Assembly: GCF_029338355.1 (NCBI RefSeq) | Contig: NZ_CP119802.1 | Location: forward strand, 2,480,001-2,544,000 | Reading direction: 5' to 3' | Length of the DNA stretch: 64,000 bases | Source of the DNA: Halosegnis marinus | Lineage (GTDB): Archaea; Halobacteriota; Halobacteria; Halobacteriales; Haloarculaceae | Shown: positions 42,497 through 51,708 of the stretch, in pieces | Layout of the letters: each line of letters starts with the position of its first letter | Position numbering within the stretch: the stretch's first letter is position 1 | Made by a program: the position numbers and the translations under genes | The notes under the pieces: model-generated | Databases searched by the model: none | What the model was told of the DNA's origin: nothing | The model's input: the letters and a program-made list of their open reading frames with translations, nothing else

Positions 42497-44215
42497 ATGC
42501 ACGTAGGACTCGTCGGGAGCGGTCCCGCCGCCGCGGCCGCCCGCGACGCCGTCGCGCCGGTCGCCGATTCGGTGACGGCGCTCGACCCCGACGCGGTGGG
42601 CAACGTGGACCTCGCGCTCGTCGTCGGTCGGGTCGGCGCGGACGGGTTCGACGCCGCGAACGCGACCGCCCGCGCCACGGGCACCCCGTGGCTCGCCGTC
42701 GAACTCGGCGGCGTCGGCGGGCACCCGCTTCCCGACATCGAGGCCGCGGTCTCCGGCTTCGCGCCCGGGCAGGGCTGTTTCGACTGTCTCCGGAGCCGCG
42801 TCGCCGCCAACGCCGAGGGCTCGGCCCGACCGGGCGCCGACGACGCGGACGCGCGGTTCGCCGGCGCGCTCGCGGGCCGCGAGGCGGTCAGACTGGCGAG
42901 CGGCGAGCCGTCGCCCGCCCTCGGCGGCGTCATCGAGGTCCCGCACGCACAGCGCCGCTTCCTCCCCGTGCCGGACTGCGACTGCGCCGACGGGCGCGAC
43001 CGGAGCCTCGACCGGAGCCACGAGCCGCGCGACCTCGACGCCGCGCTCGGGGCCGCGGAGCGGGCGCTCGACCCCCGTGTCGGCATCGTGCGGGAGGTCG
43101 GCGAGGTGGAATCGTTCCCCGCGCCGTACTACCTCGCGGAGCTAGCCGACACGACGGGCTTCTCCGACGTACAGGCCAGCCGGAAGGCCGCGGGCGTCGC
43201 TGCCGGCTGGGACACCGCGTTCATGAAGGCGCTCGGCGAGGGACTGGAACGGTACGCCGCGGGCGTCTACCGCGAGCGCGAGTTCGAGCGAAGCGCCCCG
43301 GCCGACACCCCGAACGGCGTCGCGCCGGCGGAGTTCGTCGCGTCCCCGGCCTTTCCCGACCCCGACCCCGACGCGGCGATACCGTGGGTCGTCGGCGAGC
43401 GCCTCGACACGGGCGCGCCGGCGAAGCTCCCCGCCGAGTTCGTCGCCTTCCCGCCGCCGGACCAGCGGCACCGTCCGGCCATCACGACCGGGCTCGGCCT
43501 CGGGAACGGGGGCGTCGAGGCGCTCCTCTCGGGGCTGTACGAGGTCGTGGAGCGCGACGCCGCGATGCTCGCGTGGTACTCCACCTTCGAGCCGCTGGGG
43601 CTCGACGTGGACGACGACCGCTACCGCGAGATAGCGAAGCGCGCGCGCTCCGAGGGGTTGGAGGCGACGGCGCTCCTCCTGACACAGGACGCGGACGTGC
43701 CCGTCGTGGCCGCGTGTCTCCACCGCGACTCGGGCGCGTGGCCCCGCTTCGCCGCCGGGATGGCCGCCGACCTCGACCCCGAGGCCGCCGCGGCGGGCGC
43801 GCTGGAGGAGGCGCTCCAGAACTGGCTCGAACTCCGGGGGATGGGGAAGGCCGACGCGAGCTCCGAGTCGGGTGCTATCGGCTCCTACGCCGAGTTCCCG
43901 CCCGCGGCCCGCGAGTTCGTCGCCCCCGACGCGACGGTGCCGGCCGCGAGCGTCGGCCCGGACGGGTCGTTCGACGGCGAGTCCGAGCTTTCGGCGCTCG
44001 TCGAGCGGGTCGTCGAGGCAGGGATGGAGCCGTACGCGGCTCGGCTGACGCCCCGCGACCTCGACGCGCTGGGCTTCGAGGCGGTTCGCGTGCTCGTGCC
44101 GAGCGCGCAGCCGCTCTTTACGGACGAGCCGTACTTCGGGGAGCGTGCCGAGCGCGTTCCCCGCGAGCTGGGCTTCGAGCCGCGGCCCGACCGCGACCAC
44201 CACCCGTTCCCGTAA
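42497..44215 (+). CDS. Fused E1-like/YcaO cyclodehydratase-type protein
   Basis: This 572-aa protein has an N-terminal E1-like (ThiF-derived, ocin type) domain with a zinc site formed by CFDC (about residue 95) and DCDC (about 160). The YcaO domain follows: QASRKAAGVAAGWDTAFMKA, LGEGLERYAAGVY and GLYEVVERDAAML carry the ATP/Mg-binding Glu residues. It ends HHPFP, a short form of the Pro-rich tail that activates YcaO proteins. Fused E1-YcaO enzymes convert Cys/Ser/Thr of peptides to azolines, or make thioamides. No precursor peptide or SagB-like dehydrogenase is seen in the flanks, so the substrate is open. Confidence 0.8.
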   Translation: MHVGLVGSGPAAAAARDAVAPVADSVTALDPDAVGNVDLALVVGRVGADGFDAANATARATGTPWLAVELGGVGGHPLPDIEAAVSGFAPGQGCFDCLRSRVAANAEGSARPGADDADARFAGALAGREAVRLASGEPSPALGGVIEVPHAQRRFLPVPDCDCADGRDRSLDRSHEPRDLDAALGAAERALDPRVGIVREVGEVESFPAPYYLAELADTTGFSDVQASRKAAGVAAGWDTAFMKALGEGLERYAAGVYREREFERSAPADTPNGVAPAEFVASPAFPDPDPDAAIPWVVGERLDTGAPAKLPAEFVAFPPPDQRHRPAITTGLGLGNGGVEALLSGLYEVVERDAAMLAWYSTFEPLGLDVDDDRYREIAKRARSEGLEATALLLTQDADVPVVAACLHRDSGAWPRFAAGMAADLDPEAAAAGALEEALQNWLELRGMGKADASSESGAIGSYAEFPPAAREFVAPDATVPAASVGPDGSFDGESELSALVERVVEAGMEPYAARLTPRDLDALGFEAVRVLVPSAQPLFTDEPYFGERAERVPRELGFEPRPDRDHHPFP

Positions 44216-45367
44216 TCAGATACCGAAGGTCACGCGCAGCATGTCGCGGCTCCCCGGGCCGAGCCCGACCGCGAGGATGGCGACCAGCAGGAGCACGGCG
44301 TAGCGGGGCTCCTCGTCGAAGATGCGCTCGTCGAACACCCACACCACGAGCGTCGCGGCCACGAGCTTCACGACGAGGAAGGCCCACGAGGTGCCGATGA
44401 CCTCGGAGAGCCACGCCGGCTGGAACTGCTCGGTGACCGAGATGACGAAGCGGTTCGCGGGGTGTTTCGCGCCGTACTCGACGGGGACCCCGATGGCCCC
44501 GACCCAGTCCGCCGCGATGACGTTCGCCACGCCGTCCACGGCGTGGCCGAAGAGGACGACGAGCCCGACGAGGCCCGTTCCCTCGTGTATCTCCGGCTTG
44601 ACGCGGTCCACGAGGGCGTACACGGCGACGGCGAGCACGGCCGCGAGGCCGATGGTGAGGCCCGTCATCTGCGGGTAGAAGCCCGCGCCGGCCACCGCGC
44701 CCGCGAGTTCCGCCGTCACGAAGTAGAACAGGAACCCGACGGTGGCGAGGACGACGCCCCAGCCGACGGCGAACAGCGGCCGGTCGTAGTGGTCGGCGTA
44801 GCCGGCCCGCGCCGCGTAGACGGTGGCGACGATGGCCCCGAGCGTGAGGAAGAAGACGGTGAAGTAGATGACCGGCGAGATGATGAGCGAGTTCGCCGGG
44901 TACGAGAGCAGCGCCTCGACGCCCTGCGGAACGGCGTCGTTGGCGTCCTCGACGACCCGGAGCGCGCCCCCGAAGAACATGAACGGGACGAGCGCGTAGA
45001 ACAGCCGCTTCGTGGAGCCGATGTCGAGGCGGTTCAGCAGTTCGAGCAGGCCGACGAGGAAGAAGACGAGCGTGACGGCGTACCCGATCTCCGAGACGAC
45101 GGTGTAGCCGGGTTCGGCGACCACGGTCGCGGCGTCGGCGGCCGCACAGGCCGACTGCGAGAACAGCAGTTCCGGGCCGCCGGGCCGCATCGCGGCACAG
45201 ACGGCGTTGTTCGCGTCGGCGTAGACGGGGCCCCAGAAGTAGTGCCAGAGGAACCCGTCCCAGACGGCGTCGGGCGCGAGGAGGGCGCCGCCGGCGAGCG
45301 CGGCCACGGCGGCGACGAGCGTCGCGAGCCACGCGCGGCCGCGGTCCCACTCTCGGGGGTCTTGCAT
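44216..45367 (-). CDS. DUF63 family integral membrane protein
   Basis: This 383-aa protein has about nine helices. [38 protein letters not shown] and the C-terminal [16 protein letters not shown] are the marks of archaeal DUF63. The function is unknown. The His, Asp and Arg residues within helices suggest a membrane enzyme or transporter. Its stop abuts the YcaO stop with no gap (convergent). Confidence 0.88.
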   Translation of the reverse strand: MQDPREWDRGRAWLATLVAAVAALAGGALLAPDAVWDGFLWHYFWGPVYADANNAVCAAMRPGGPELLFSQSACAAADAATVVAEPGYTVVSEIGYAVTLVFFLVGLLELLNRLDIGSTKRLFYALVPFMFFGGALRVVEDANDAVPQGVEALLSYPANSLIISPVIYFTVFFLTLGAIVATVYAARAGYADHYDRPLFAVGWGVVLATVGFLFYFVTAELAGAVAGAGFYPQMTGLTIGLAAVLAVAVYALVDRVKPEIHEGTGLVGLVVLFGHAVDGVANVIAADWVGAIGVPVEYGAKHPANRFVISVTEQFQPAWLSEVIGTSWAFLVVKLVAATLVVWVFDERIFDEEPRYAVLLLVAILAVGLGPGSRDMLRVTFGI

Positions 45368-45428
45368 ACCTGCGTCCCGGGAGCGGTCGGGTTTCAGGGT
45401 TCCGGTGCGCGCCGCCCGCGGGCGGCGG

Positions 45429-46238
45429 TCAGCGGCGGTCCTCGACCGCCCGCGCCGCGGCGAGCAGTTCGTCGTGAGCGTGGCCGTTGGAGGCGACCAG
45501 CCCCCGCGAGTCGTGGCGCCACGGCTCCCCGTCGATACCCGTCACGGTGCCGCCCGCCCGCTCGACCATGAGCGCGCCGGCGACGGTGTCCCACGGGTTC
45601 GCGTCGACGTTGGTGAACGCGCCGTCGAGCGACCCGGCCGCGACGAAGGCGAGGACGGCCTGCGCGCTCCCGTGGCGGCGCAGGTCGCCGAACCGCTCGA
45701 CCGTCTGTTCACAGGCCTCGGCGTATTCGTCGCGCCGGTCGTGCGGCCACCATATCGTCGGACACACCGCCATCGCCTCGGGGTCCGTCTCGTCGCTCAC
45801 GGCTATCGGGTCGCCGTTCAGGTACGCGCCGTCGGCGTCGGCCGTGTACACGTCCCCGAGGACGGGGAGCGCGTTGGCCGCGGCGACGGCCTCGCCGTCG
45901 CGCACGGCGGCCACGCTGGTGGCCCACATCGGCACGCCCGCGACGAAGTTGTTCGTCCCGTCGATGGGGTCGATTATCCACGACGGCCCGGTGTCGGGCA
46001 CCTCCTTCAGTTCGTCCGCCTCCTCGCCGACGACGGCGTCCTCGTCGTACTCCGTCCGGATGGCCGCGACGACCTGCCGCTGGGCGTCCCGGTCGGCACG
46101 CGTCACCACGTCCGTCTTTCCCTCCTTCGTCTCGACGGGCACGTCACGGCGGAAGAAGCCCTCCGCGACCGCGCCCCCGGCGCGTGCGGCCCGTTCCGCG
46201 AGGTCCGCGCGCGCCTCCGTGTCGTTCCGTTCGCTCAT
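45429..46238 (-). CDS. Inositol monophosphatase family protein (archaeal IMPase/FBPase type)
   Basis: This 269-aa Mg-dependent sugar phosphatase has GEEADE (first metal site), [20 protein letters not shown] (metal Asp residues and catalytic loop) and [20 protein letters not shown] (C-terminal metal Asp). Archaeal members hydrolyse inositol-1-phosphate and often fructose-1,6-bisphosphate, so a gluconeogenic role is possible. ATG 46238 begins an acidic helix before the domain. It is divergent from the next small gene. Confidence 0.88.
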   Translation of the reverse strand: MSERNDTEARADLAERAARAGGAVAEGFFRRDVPVETKEGKTDVVTRADRDAQRQVVAAIRTEYDEDAVVGEEADELKEVPDTGPSWIIDPIDGTNNFVAGVPMWATSVAAVRDGEAVAAANALPVLGDVYTADADGAYLNGDPIAVSDETDPEAMAVCPTIWWPHDRRDEYAEACEQTVERFGDLRRHGSAQAVLAFVAAGSLDGAFTNVDANPWDTVAGALMVERAGGTVTGIDGEPWRHDSRGLVASNGHAHDELLAAARAVEDRR

Positions 46239-46303
46239 GTACGGGGGCCGGCGCTCGCCCCGAAAGGACCACCGATTTGTCCCAGCGCCGTCTCTCGGCT
46301 TCC

Positions 46304-46570
46304 GTGCACACCATCGCCAAGCGCATCCACAACATCACGCCCCGTCCGATGGACGTGACCTTCGCCGACGGCGGGACGGTCCGGCTGACCGTCTCGTCGG
46401 CCGAGTTCTTCCAGGAGGCGTTCCAGGCCGAGGCCGAGAGCGAGGACGGCACCGAGTACCGGTTCGTCTCCGACGGCGACGACGACCCCGTTGTCGGCGC
46501 CCGCGAGCGCGACGACGGCGGCTGGCAGCCGGTCGGGGAGGTGACCGCGGTCGCGCGCGCCGAAGAGTAA
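46304..46570 (+). CDS. Conserved 88-aa protein of unknown function
   Basis: GTG 46304 starts HTIAKRIHNITPRPMDVTFA; the product is a small beta-rich acidic protein (FADGGTVRLTVSSAEFFQEA, EDGTEYRFVSDGDDDPVVGA) likely to be a compact barrel. It is not recognised beyond being haloarchaeal in style. In-frame codons before the GTG lie over the divergent gene, which favours this start. It is 31 nt before the next gene and probably co-transcribed with it. Confidence 0.6.
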   Translation: MHTIAKRIHNITPRPMDVTFADGGTVRLTVSSAEFFQEAFQAEAESEDGTEYRFVSDGDDDPVVGARERDDGGWQPVGEVTAVARAEE

Positions 46571-46601
46571 GCCACTCGTCGCTCGGCGTTCTACCCCCGC
46601 C

Positions 46602-47045
46602 ATGGCCCAGTCGCCCTATCTCGTCGAGGACCGCGGCGTCCTGAAACTGAACGCCTCGGTCGGCGGCACGCGCCGCGACCTCGTGCTCTCGGACCGCGCG
46701 CGAACCCTCCTCGTCGACGACCTCGACTACGGCAAGGCCGACATCGTCCCCTTCGCCGTGGCGAAGGCGCTCGTGCTCGCCGGCGGCGCGTCGGTCCCGG
46801 AGGGCGAGGACGCCCGCGACGCCGCGTGGGGGCTCGCCGGCGCGGAGGGGGGCCGCAAGGCCACCGCCGAGGACCGCTACCGCACCGCCGAGTACCTCCG
46901 CGCCGTGGACATCGACGAACGCGCGGTCGAGACCCTGCGCGAGCACGTCCGCGAGTCCGGCCTTTCCGAGTTCCTCACCGCCGACGAGATACGCTCGAAG
47001 GCGAACCGGGTCGGCGACCTCTCGGACATCGCGCGGGACCTGTAG
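46602..47045 (+). CDS. Conserved 147-aa protein of unknown function
   Basis: The acidic helical protein begins MAQSPYLVEDRGVLKLNASV. The second half, RKATAEDRYRTAEYLRAVDI followed by VETLREHVRESGLSEFLTADE, looks like helix bundles with a possible helix-turn-helix. There are no membrane segments. I do not recognise the family. It follows the 88-aa gene by 31 nt and ends 112 nt before tRNA-Leu on the other strand. Confidence 0.6.
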   Translation: MAQSPYLVEDRGVLKLNASVGGTRRDLVLSDRARTLLVDDLDYGKADIVPFAVAKALVLAGGASVPEGEDARDAAWGLAGAEGGRKATAEDRYRTAEYLRAVDIDERAVETLREHVRESGLSEFLTADEIRSKANRVGDLSDIARDL

Positions 47046-47157
47046 CTCCGGGGTGTTCCGTAGGCGGGCGCGGGGTCGCCGTCGGAGACGGCGTGCCGGC
47101 CCGCGGGTGTCGCGGGGGAAGAGCGCTCCGAGAGCGGTCTTCCTGCACTGTCGCCAG

Positions 47158-47241
47158 TGCGGGGGATGGGATTTGAACCCATGGACCTCTACAGGAGCGG
47201 ATCTTGAGTCCGCCGCGTTTTCCGAACTTTGCTACCCCCGC
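47158..47241 (-). tRNA. tRNA-Leu (anticodon CAA)
   Basis: The reverse strand gives an 84-nt class II tRNA. The acceptor is GCGGGGG/CCCCCGC (47235-47241 with 47159-47165), discriminator A. The anticodon stem is GCGGA/TCCGC with loop CTCAAGA (CAA), the variable arm is TCCTGTAGAGGTC, and the T arm is ATGGG-TTCAAAT-CCCAT. The D stem is weak: only two standard pairs (GC/GC) are visible in TAGCAAAGTTCGGAAAACGCG. No CCA is encoded and no intron is seen. Confidence 0.9.
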
Positions 47242-47363
47242 ACGCGTCACTCCGTCCGAATCGGCGGGGCAAAACCGTTGCGACAGGCGGTCGGGACCGG
47301 ACGCGGCCCCCGTCTCGCGCGAGCGAGCGACGGAGTTACGGCGGCCCGCACGCAACCGCGACC

Positions 47364-47849
47364 GTGGACGACCATACCACCGACAACGACGTGCCGCCGC
47401 CGGTCCGGGGGGAGCCGACCGGCTGGCGCGCCGACTGGGGTCGGTGGGAACACGACACCCTCCGGCGCGCGACGGTCCACGGCGTCCGGCTGTTCAACGC
47501 CGGGGAGTACCACGAGAGCCACGACTGCTTCGAGGACGAGTGGTACAACTACGGGCGCGGGAGCGCGGAGTCGAAGTTCCTCCACGGGATGGTCCAGGTC
47601 GCCGCCGGCGCGTACAAACACTACGACTTCGAGGACGACGACGGCATGCGGTCGCTGTTCCGCACCGCGCTCGGCTATCTCGACGGCCTGCGCGACGACT
47701 TCTACGGCGTGAACCTCGCGGACGTGCGCGCGACGCTGGAGACGGCGCTCGACGACCCCGACGCGCTCGACGGCTGGCGCATCGAACTCGACGGCGACAC
47801 CCCCGAGGCGGACCGCTGGGACCGCGCGTACGCCGACCGGCTGGACTGA
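47364..47849 (+). CDS. DUF309 domain protein
   Basis: This 161-aa helical protein has the DUF309 core: [60 protein letters not shown]. The conserved Glu/His/Glu pattern ([13 protein letters not shown]) suggests a metal or ligand pocket; the function is unknown. GTG 47364 is chosen because it gives an acidic N terminus just before the domain and clears the tRNA-Leu promoter region. Confidence 0.8.
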   Translation: MDDHTTDNDVPPPVRGEPTGWRADWGRWEHDTLRRATVHGVRLFNAGEYHESHDCFEDEWYNYGRGSAESKFLHGMVQVAAGAYKHYDFEDDDGMRSLFRTALGYLDGLRDDFYGVNLADVRATLETALDDPDALDGWRIELDGDTPEADRWDRAYADRLD

Positions 47850-47892
47850 CCGCGGCCGCGCCACTCATGCGGCTCCGGCCCGTGTGTCGGGT

Positions 47893-48603
47893 ATGGCACG
47901 ACGGCTCGCGGACGGGCTGTGGCAGTTCGACCTCGGACTCGTCACGCCGCTCGCGACGAACGTCTTCCTCGCCGACGAGTCCGCCCTGGATGGCCCCGGC
48001 GACGACGTGACGCTCGTGGACACGGGGCTGCCGGTGAACTACCCGACGCTCGCGAGCGAACTGGACGACGCCGGCTACGAAGCGGGCGACATCGACCGCG
48101 TGTTGCTCACCCACTACGACCTCGACCACGTGGGGGGCCTGCGCGGGCTCGGCTCGTTCGACGCGCCGGTGTACATCGGCGAGCGCGACGCGGCGCTGGC
48201 GCGGGGGGAGTGGGACCCGCCGTGGTTCCACCACAAGGGCGCGTTCCACCGGCTCGTCCGGCCGTTCTTCGACCTCTCGGACGTGGACCTCCGGCCCGTC
48301 GCGGACGGCGATGCGGTCGGTGCGTTCGCCGCCCACCACACCCCGGGGCACAACCCCGGCCACACCGTCTTCGTCCACGAGGGGTTCGACGCCGCCTTCC
48401 TCGGCGACCTCGTGTGGGAGGAACGGGGCGGCTACACCACGCCGTTCTGGCTCGACTCCTACGACATGCGCGAGCTCCGCGAGAGCGTCCGGCGGTTCGC
48501 GGCCGCGACGCCCGACTTCGAGCGCGGGCTGGTCGCGCACGGCGACCCGCTGCTCGTGGACGGGAGCGACCGACTGCGCGAACTCGCCGACGGGCTCCGG
48601 TGA
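47893..48603 (+). CDS. Metallo-beta-lactamase fold hydrolase
   Basis: This 236-aa protein has the metal motif LLTHYDLDHVGGLRGLG (H-x-D-x-D-H, Asp in place of the second His), TPGHNPGHTVF, and a final His in VAHGDPLLV. Such HxDxDH members are usually small-molecule or thiol-ester hydrolases. The substrate is unknown. It is followed by an FAD oxidoreductase 43 nt downstream, beyond which a second MBL gene converges. Confidence 0.85.
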   Translation: MARRLADGLWQFDLGLVTPLATNVFLADESALDGPGDDVTLVDTGLPVNYPTLASELDDAGYEAGDIDRVLLTHYDLDHVGGLRGLGSFDAPVYIGERDAALARGEWDPPWFHHKGAFHRLVRPFFDLSDVDLRPVADGDAVGAFAAHHTPGHNPGHTVFVHEGFDAAFLGDLVWEERGGYTTPFWLDSYDMRELRESVRRFAAATPDFERGLVAHGDPLLVDGSDRLRELADGLR

Positions 48604-48645
48604 CGGAACGCGGCCGCTTTTGACGACGCCCCCCGAACCCGGGGT

Positions 48646-49656
48646 ATGCGAATCGCCATCGTCGGCGCGGGGGCCGCGGGCGCGGCGGCCGCGTACGGCT
48701 GTCGCGACGCCGAGGTCGTCGTCTTCGAGGCCGCCGACCGGGTCGGGGGGCGGGTCGCCTCGCGCGAGCGCGACGGCGCGGCCCACGACCACGGCGCCGG
48801 CTACCTGAAGCGGAAGGACCCGCGGGTGGAGCGGCTGCTCGACGACGTGTTGGACGAGGACGGCCGCGTCGAGATAACCGACCCCGTGTGGACCTTCGAC
48901 GCCGCGGGCACCATCGCGAGCGGCGACGGCTCCCGGGCGCCGAAGCTCTCCTTCGAGTCGGGCATCGACGCGCTGGTCGAGCGGCTGCTCGACCGCTCGG
49001 GCGCGACGGTCGAGACGGGAACCCCCGTCGGTTCGGTCGCGGCCACGGACGACGGCCCCGCGGTTCGCGACGGGTCGGGCGACGACCTCGGCACGTTCGA
49101 CGCCGTCGTCCTCACGCCGCCCGCGCCGCTGACCGCGGAGTTACTGCCGGACGACGGCCCCCTCGGGGACCTCGCCGAGGCCTGTCGGGGGGTGTCGTAC
49201 CGGCCGCTGGTCGCCGTCATGCTCGGCTACGAGTTCGATTTCGACCCGCCGTGGTTCGCGCTCGTCAACGCCGACCGGGGCCACGACTGCACGTGGGTCG
49301 CCCGCGAGTCGGCGAAGCCGGGCCACGGCGCCGGCGACACCGTCCTCGCCGCACAGTTCTCCCCCGAGTGGACGCGCGAGCGCGACGACGACCCCGACGA
49401 CGAGGTCACGGCCGCGGCCGCGGAGGCCGTCGCCGCCCTCGTCGGCGACGACCGGCTCGCCGACCCCTCGTGGGGCGAGCGGCGGACGTGGGAACACGCG
49501 CTCCCGAACGGGGCCGCCGACGCGGACGCGGTCGAGGCGGCCGAGGAGGCGGGCGTGTACTGTGCCGGCGACTGGGTCGCCGGCGAGGGGCGCGTTCACC
49601 GCGCGCTCCGGTCCGGGCTGGACGCGGCCGACCGGGTTCAGGGCGGCAGCACGTAG
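48646..49656 (+). CDS. FAD-dependent amine oxidase/phytoene desaturase-like oxidoreductase
   Basis: This 336-aa protein has the N-terminal FAD Rossmann motif VGAGAAGAAAAYGCRDAEVV (residues 6-25), then FEAADRVGGRVASRERDGAA (the GGR motif of the amine oxidase/renalase group), and a C-terminal YCAGDWVAGEGRVHRALRSG FAD-closing motif. It is short, like renalase-type enzymes. The substrate is not clear. Its 3' end overlaps the convergent MBL gene by 19 nt. Confidence 0.83.
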   Translation: MRIAIVGAGAAGAAAAYGCRDAEVVVFEAADRVGGRVASRERDGAAHDHGAGYLKRKDPRVERLLDDVLDEDGRVEITDPVWTFDAAGTIASGDGSRAPKLSFESGIDALVERLLDRSGATVETGTPVGSVAATDDGPAVRDGSGDDLGTFDAVVLTPPAPLTAELLPDDGPLGDLAEACRGVSYRPLVAVMLGYEFDFDPPWFALVNADRGHDCTWVARESAKPGHGAGDTVLAAQFSPEWTRERDDDPDDEVTAAAAEAVAALVGDDRLADPSWGERRTWEHALPNGAADADAVEAAEEAGVYCAGDWVAGEGRVHRALRSGLDAADRVQGGST

Positions 49657-50246
49657 CGCTCTATCTTCGCGGAGGCGTCCGTCAGCACGTTCGAGCCGTG
49701 GAAGACGAGGCCCACGTCGAACTCGTAGTCGAGCAGGCGTTCGAGCGACCGCTCGGCCTCGTTCAGGTCGTCGGTGAACTTCCCCGGCGGGAGGTGGAAG
49801 CCCCCGGAGAGCCCGCGCTGGTCGGCCCCGGAGAGCGCGTCCGCGAGCACCGCGTAGCCGTCGTCGGGGGCGAGCAGGGCGTGCTGGTGGTCGCGGTGGC
49901 CCGGCATGTGGAGCGCCTCGAACGGGCCGACGGTGTCGCCGTCGCCGTAGCGCGTCGCGTCGTCGGGCGCGGCCTCGACCGCCGCGCCCTCGGGGAGGTA
50001 GACCTCGGGGTCGTGGGCCTCGACGACGGCCGCCAGCCCGCCGACGTGGTCGCCGTCCGCGTGGGTGACGACGACGCGCTCCACCTCGACGCCCGTCTCC
50101 GCGATTCCGTCGAGCAGCGCGTCGGTCGTGTCCGGCAGGCCCGTGTCCACGAGCGTGCCGTCGGCGGTGAGGTACGCGCGGATGCGACCCGCGCCCGAGC
50201 CGGTGCAGGTGATGTCGAAGACGCCGTCGGTGGGTTCCGAGACCAT
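49638..50246 (-). CDS. Metallo-beta-lactamase fold hydrolase (second copy)
   Basis: This 202-aa protein has VVVTHADGDHVGGLAAVVEA (H-x-D-x-D-H), ALHMPGHRDHQHALL and a late His (LVFHGSNVL). It is shorter than the MBL protein at 47893 and not closely similar outside the metal motifs, so it is not a recent tandem copy. It has its own start at ATG 50246, 32 nt downstream of the histidine kinase stop on the same strand, so the two may be co-transcribed. Confidence 0.83.
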   Translation of the reverse strand: MVSEPTDGVFDITCTGSGAGRIRAYLTADGTLVDTGLPDTTDALLDGIAETGVEVERVVVTHADGDHVGGLAAVVEAHDPEVYLPEGAAVEAAPDDATRYGDGDTVGPFEALHMPGHRDHQHALLAPDDGYAVLADALSGADQRGLSGGFHLPPGKFTDDLNEAERSLERLLDYEFDVGLVFHGSNVLTDASAKIERYVLPP

Positions 50247-50277
50247 GCCGCCGCTTCGGGGGGCGCGGACAAAAAGC

Positions 50278-51708
50278 TCAGTCGAGGGCGACGCCCGTGA
50301 ACTCGAAGCGCGCGCCGCCGTCCTCGCCGTTCGTCGCGGCCGCCTCCCAGCCGTGGCTCTCGGCGATTTCCCGGACGATAGCGAGGCCGAAGCCCGTCCC
50401 GTCGTCGCTGCCCGTGACCCCCGTCTCGAACAGCCGGTCGCGCATCCCCTCCGGGATGCCGACGCCGTCGTCGGCGACGTAGAAGCCCGCCCGGTCGTCG
50501 AGCGGCCCGAGGCTGACGGTGAGCCGGTCGTCCGTCCCGTCGGTCCCGTGCTCCATCGAGTTCCGGAAGAGGTTCTCGAGCAGCTGTCGGAGCCGCGCCC
50601 GGTCGGCCTGGACGGTCACGTCGTCGGGGAGCCCGAGCCGGGCGTCGCCCGTTTCGACGTTCTCCCACGCCTCCGTGGCGACGCCCGACAGCAGCACGGG
50701 GCCGACCTCGCCGACGCCGCGGCCCGTGCGCGCGAGTTCGAGCAGGTCGTCGACGAGTTCGCCGATGCGGTCGAGCGCGCCGGCCGTCCGCTCGAAGTGG
50801 TCCGGGTCGCCCGTCTCCTCGGCGAGCTGGAGATACCCCTGCGCGACGGCGAGGGGGTTGCGGAGGTCGTGGCTGACGACACTGGCGAAGCGGTCGAGCC
50901 GCTCGTTCTGGCGTTCGAGTTCGCGCTCGCGCGCCTTCCACTCGCTCACGTCGCGGAGCGCGCCGACGGCGTACACGGTCTCGCCGTCCTCGTAGACGAA
51001 CCGCGAGGTGACCCGCACGTCGGCGTACTCCCCGTCGGCGCGCCGGAACCGGTACTCGTCGGTGAAGCGGCGGTCGCCGTGCTCGCGGGCGCGCTCCACC
51101 GCCGTGACGAGCGCCTCCCGGTCGTCGGGATGGACGCGCTCGAACCACCACGACTCGTCGAACGGGCCCTCGGCGGTGTCGTAGCCGAGCGCCCGCTCGT
51201 CCTCGATGGCCACCGCGCCGTGTTCCGGCTCCCACTCGAAGACGGCGTCCGTCACTACGTCGGCGACGAGCGCGTAGCGGCGGCGCGCGCGTTCGAGTTC
51301 GCGCTCGCGGCGGTGCCGGCGGGCGTGTTGCTCGACCGCGGCGACCACCTCGTGGACCCCCTCCGCGCCGTTCCCCTTGGTGTAGTAGTCGGTGATGCCC
51401 GCGCCGATGGCCTCGCCCGCGAGCGTCTCGCTCCCCTGGCCCGTGAGCAACACCACGGGCGTCTCGCCGAAGGCGTCCTCCCTGAGCAGGTCGACCCCGG
51501 TACCGTCGGGCAGCGAGTAATCGAGCAGGACGCAGTCGAACCCGCCGCCCGCGACCGCCTCGCGGGCCGCCGCGACGGAGCCGACCCCCGTGACCGACGC
51601 GTCGCACTGCTCGGCGAACGCGCCCGCGGTCGCCTCGCGGTACCCCTCGTCGTCGTCGACGTGGAGGACCGAAAGCGGCCCCCCCGGTTCCTCCCCCGTC
51701 CCCCTCGG
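50278..51708 (-). CDS. Hybrid receiver-PAS-histidine kinase lacking a normal start codon
   Basis: The open frame of 477 codons encodes a receiver domain (LSVLHVDDDEGYREAT, phospho-Asp in CVLLDYSLPDGTG, Lys in YYTKGN), a PAS domain with PAC tail (WFERVHPDDREALVTAVERA), HisKA (RFASVVSHDLRNPLAVAQGY; His is the autophosphorylation site) and HATPase (FRNSMEHGT N box, VADDGVGIPEG and GTGFGLAIVREI G boxes). No ATG, GTG or TTG precedes the receiver. An in-phase ATG exists at 51759, but an in-frame TGA (51709-51711) separates it from the domain, and the 50-nt region is full of G-runs. The first in-frame GTG (51456) would delete most of the receiver. The gene may be intact with a base-call error in a G-run, or it may be decayed at the 5' end. 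Confidence 0.75.
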   Translation of the reverse strand, partial: PRGTGEEPGGPLSVLHVDDDEGYREATAGAFAEQCDASVTGVGSVAAAREAVAGGGFDCVLLDYSLPDGTGVDLLREDAFGETPVVLLTGQGSETLAGEAIGAGITDYYTKGNGAEGVHEVVAAVEQHARRHRRERELERARRRYALVADVVTDAVFEWEPEHGAVAIEDERALGYDTAEGPFDESWWFERVHPDDREALVTAVERAREHGDRRFTDEYRFRRADGEYADVRVTSRFVYEDGETVYAVGALRDVSEWKARERELERQNERLDRFASVVSHDLRNPLAVAQGYLQLAEETGDPDHFERTAGALDRIGELVDDLLELARTGRGVGEVGPVLLSGVATEAWENVETGDARLGLPDDVTVQADRARLRQLLENLFRNSMEHGTDGTDDRLTVSLGPLDDRAGFYVADDGVGIPEGMRDRLFETGVTGSDDGTGFGLAIVREIAESHGWEAAATNGEDGGARFEFTGVALD

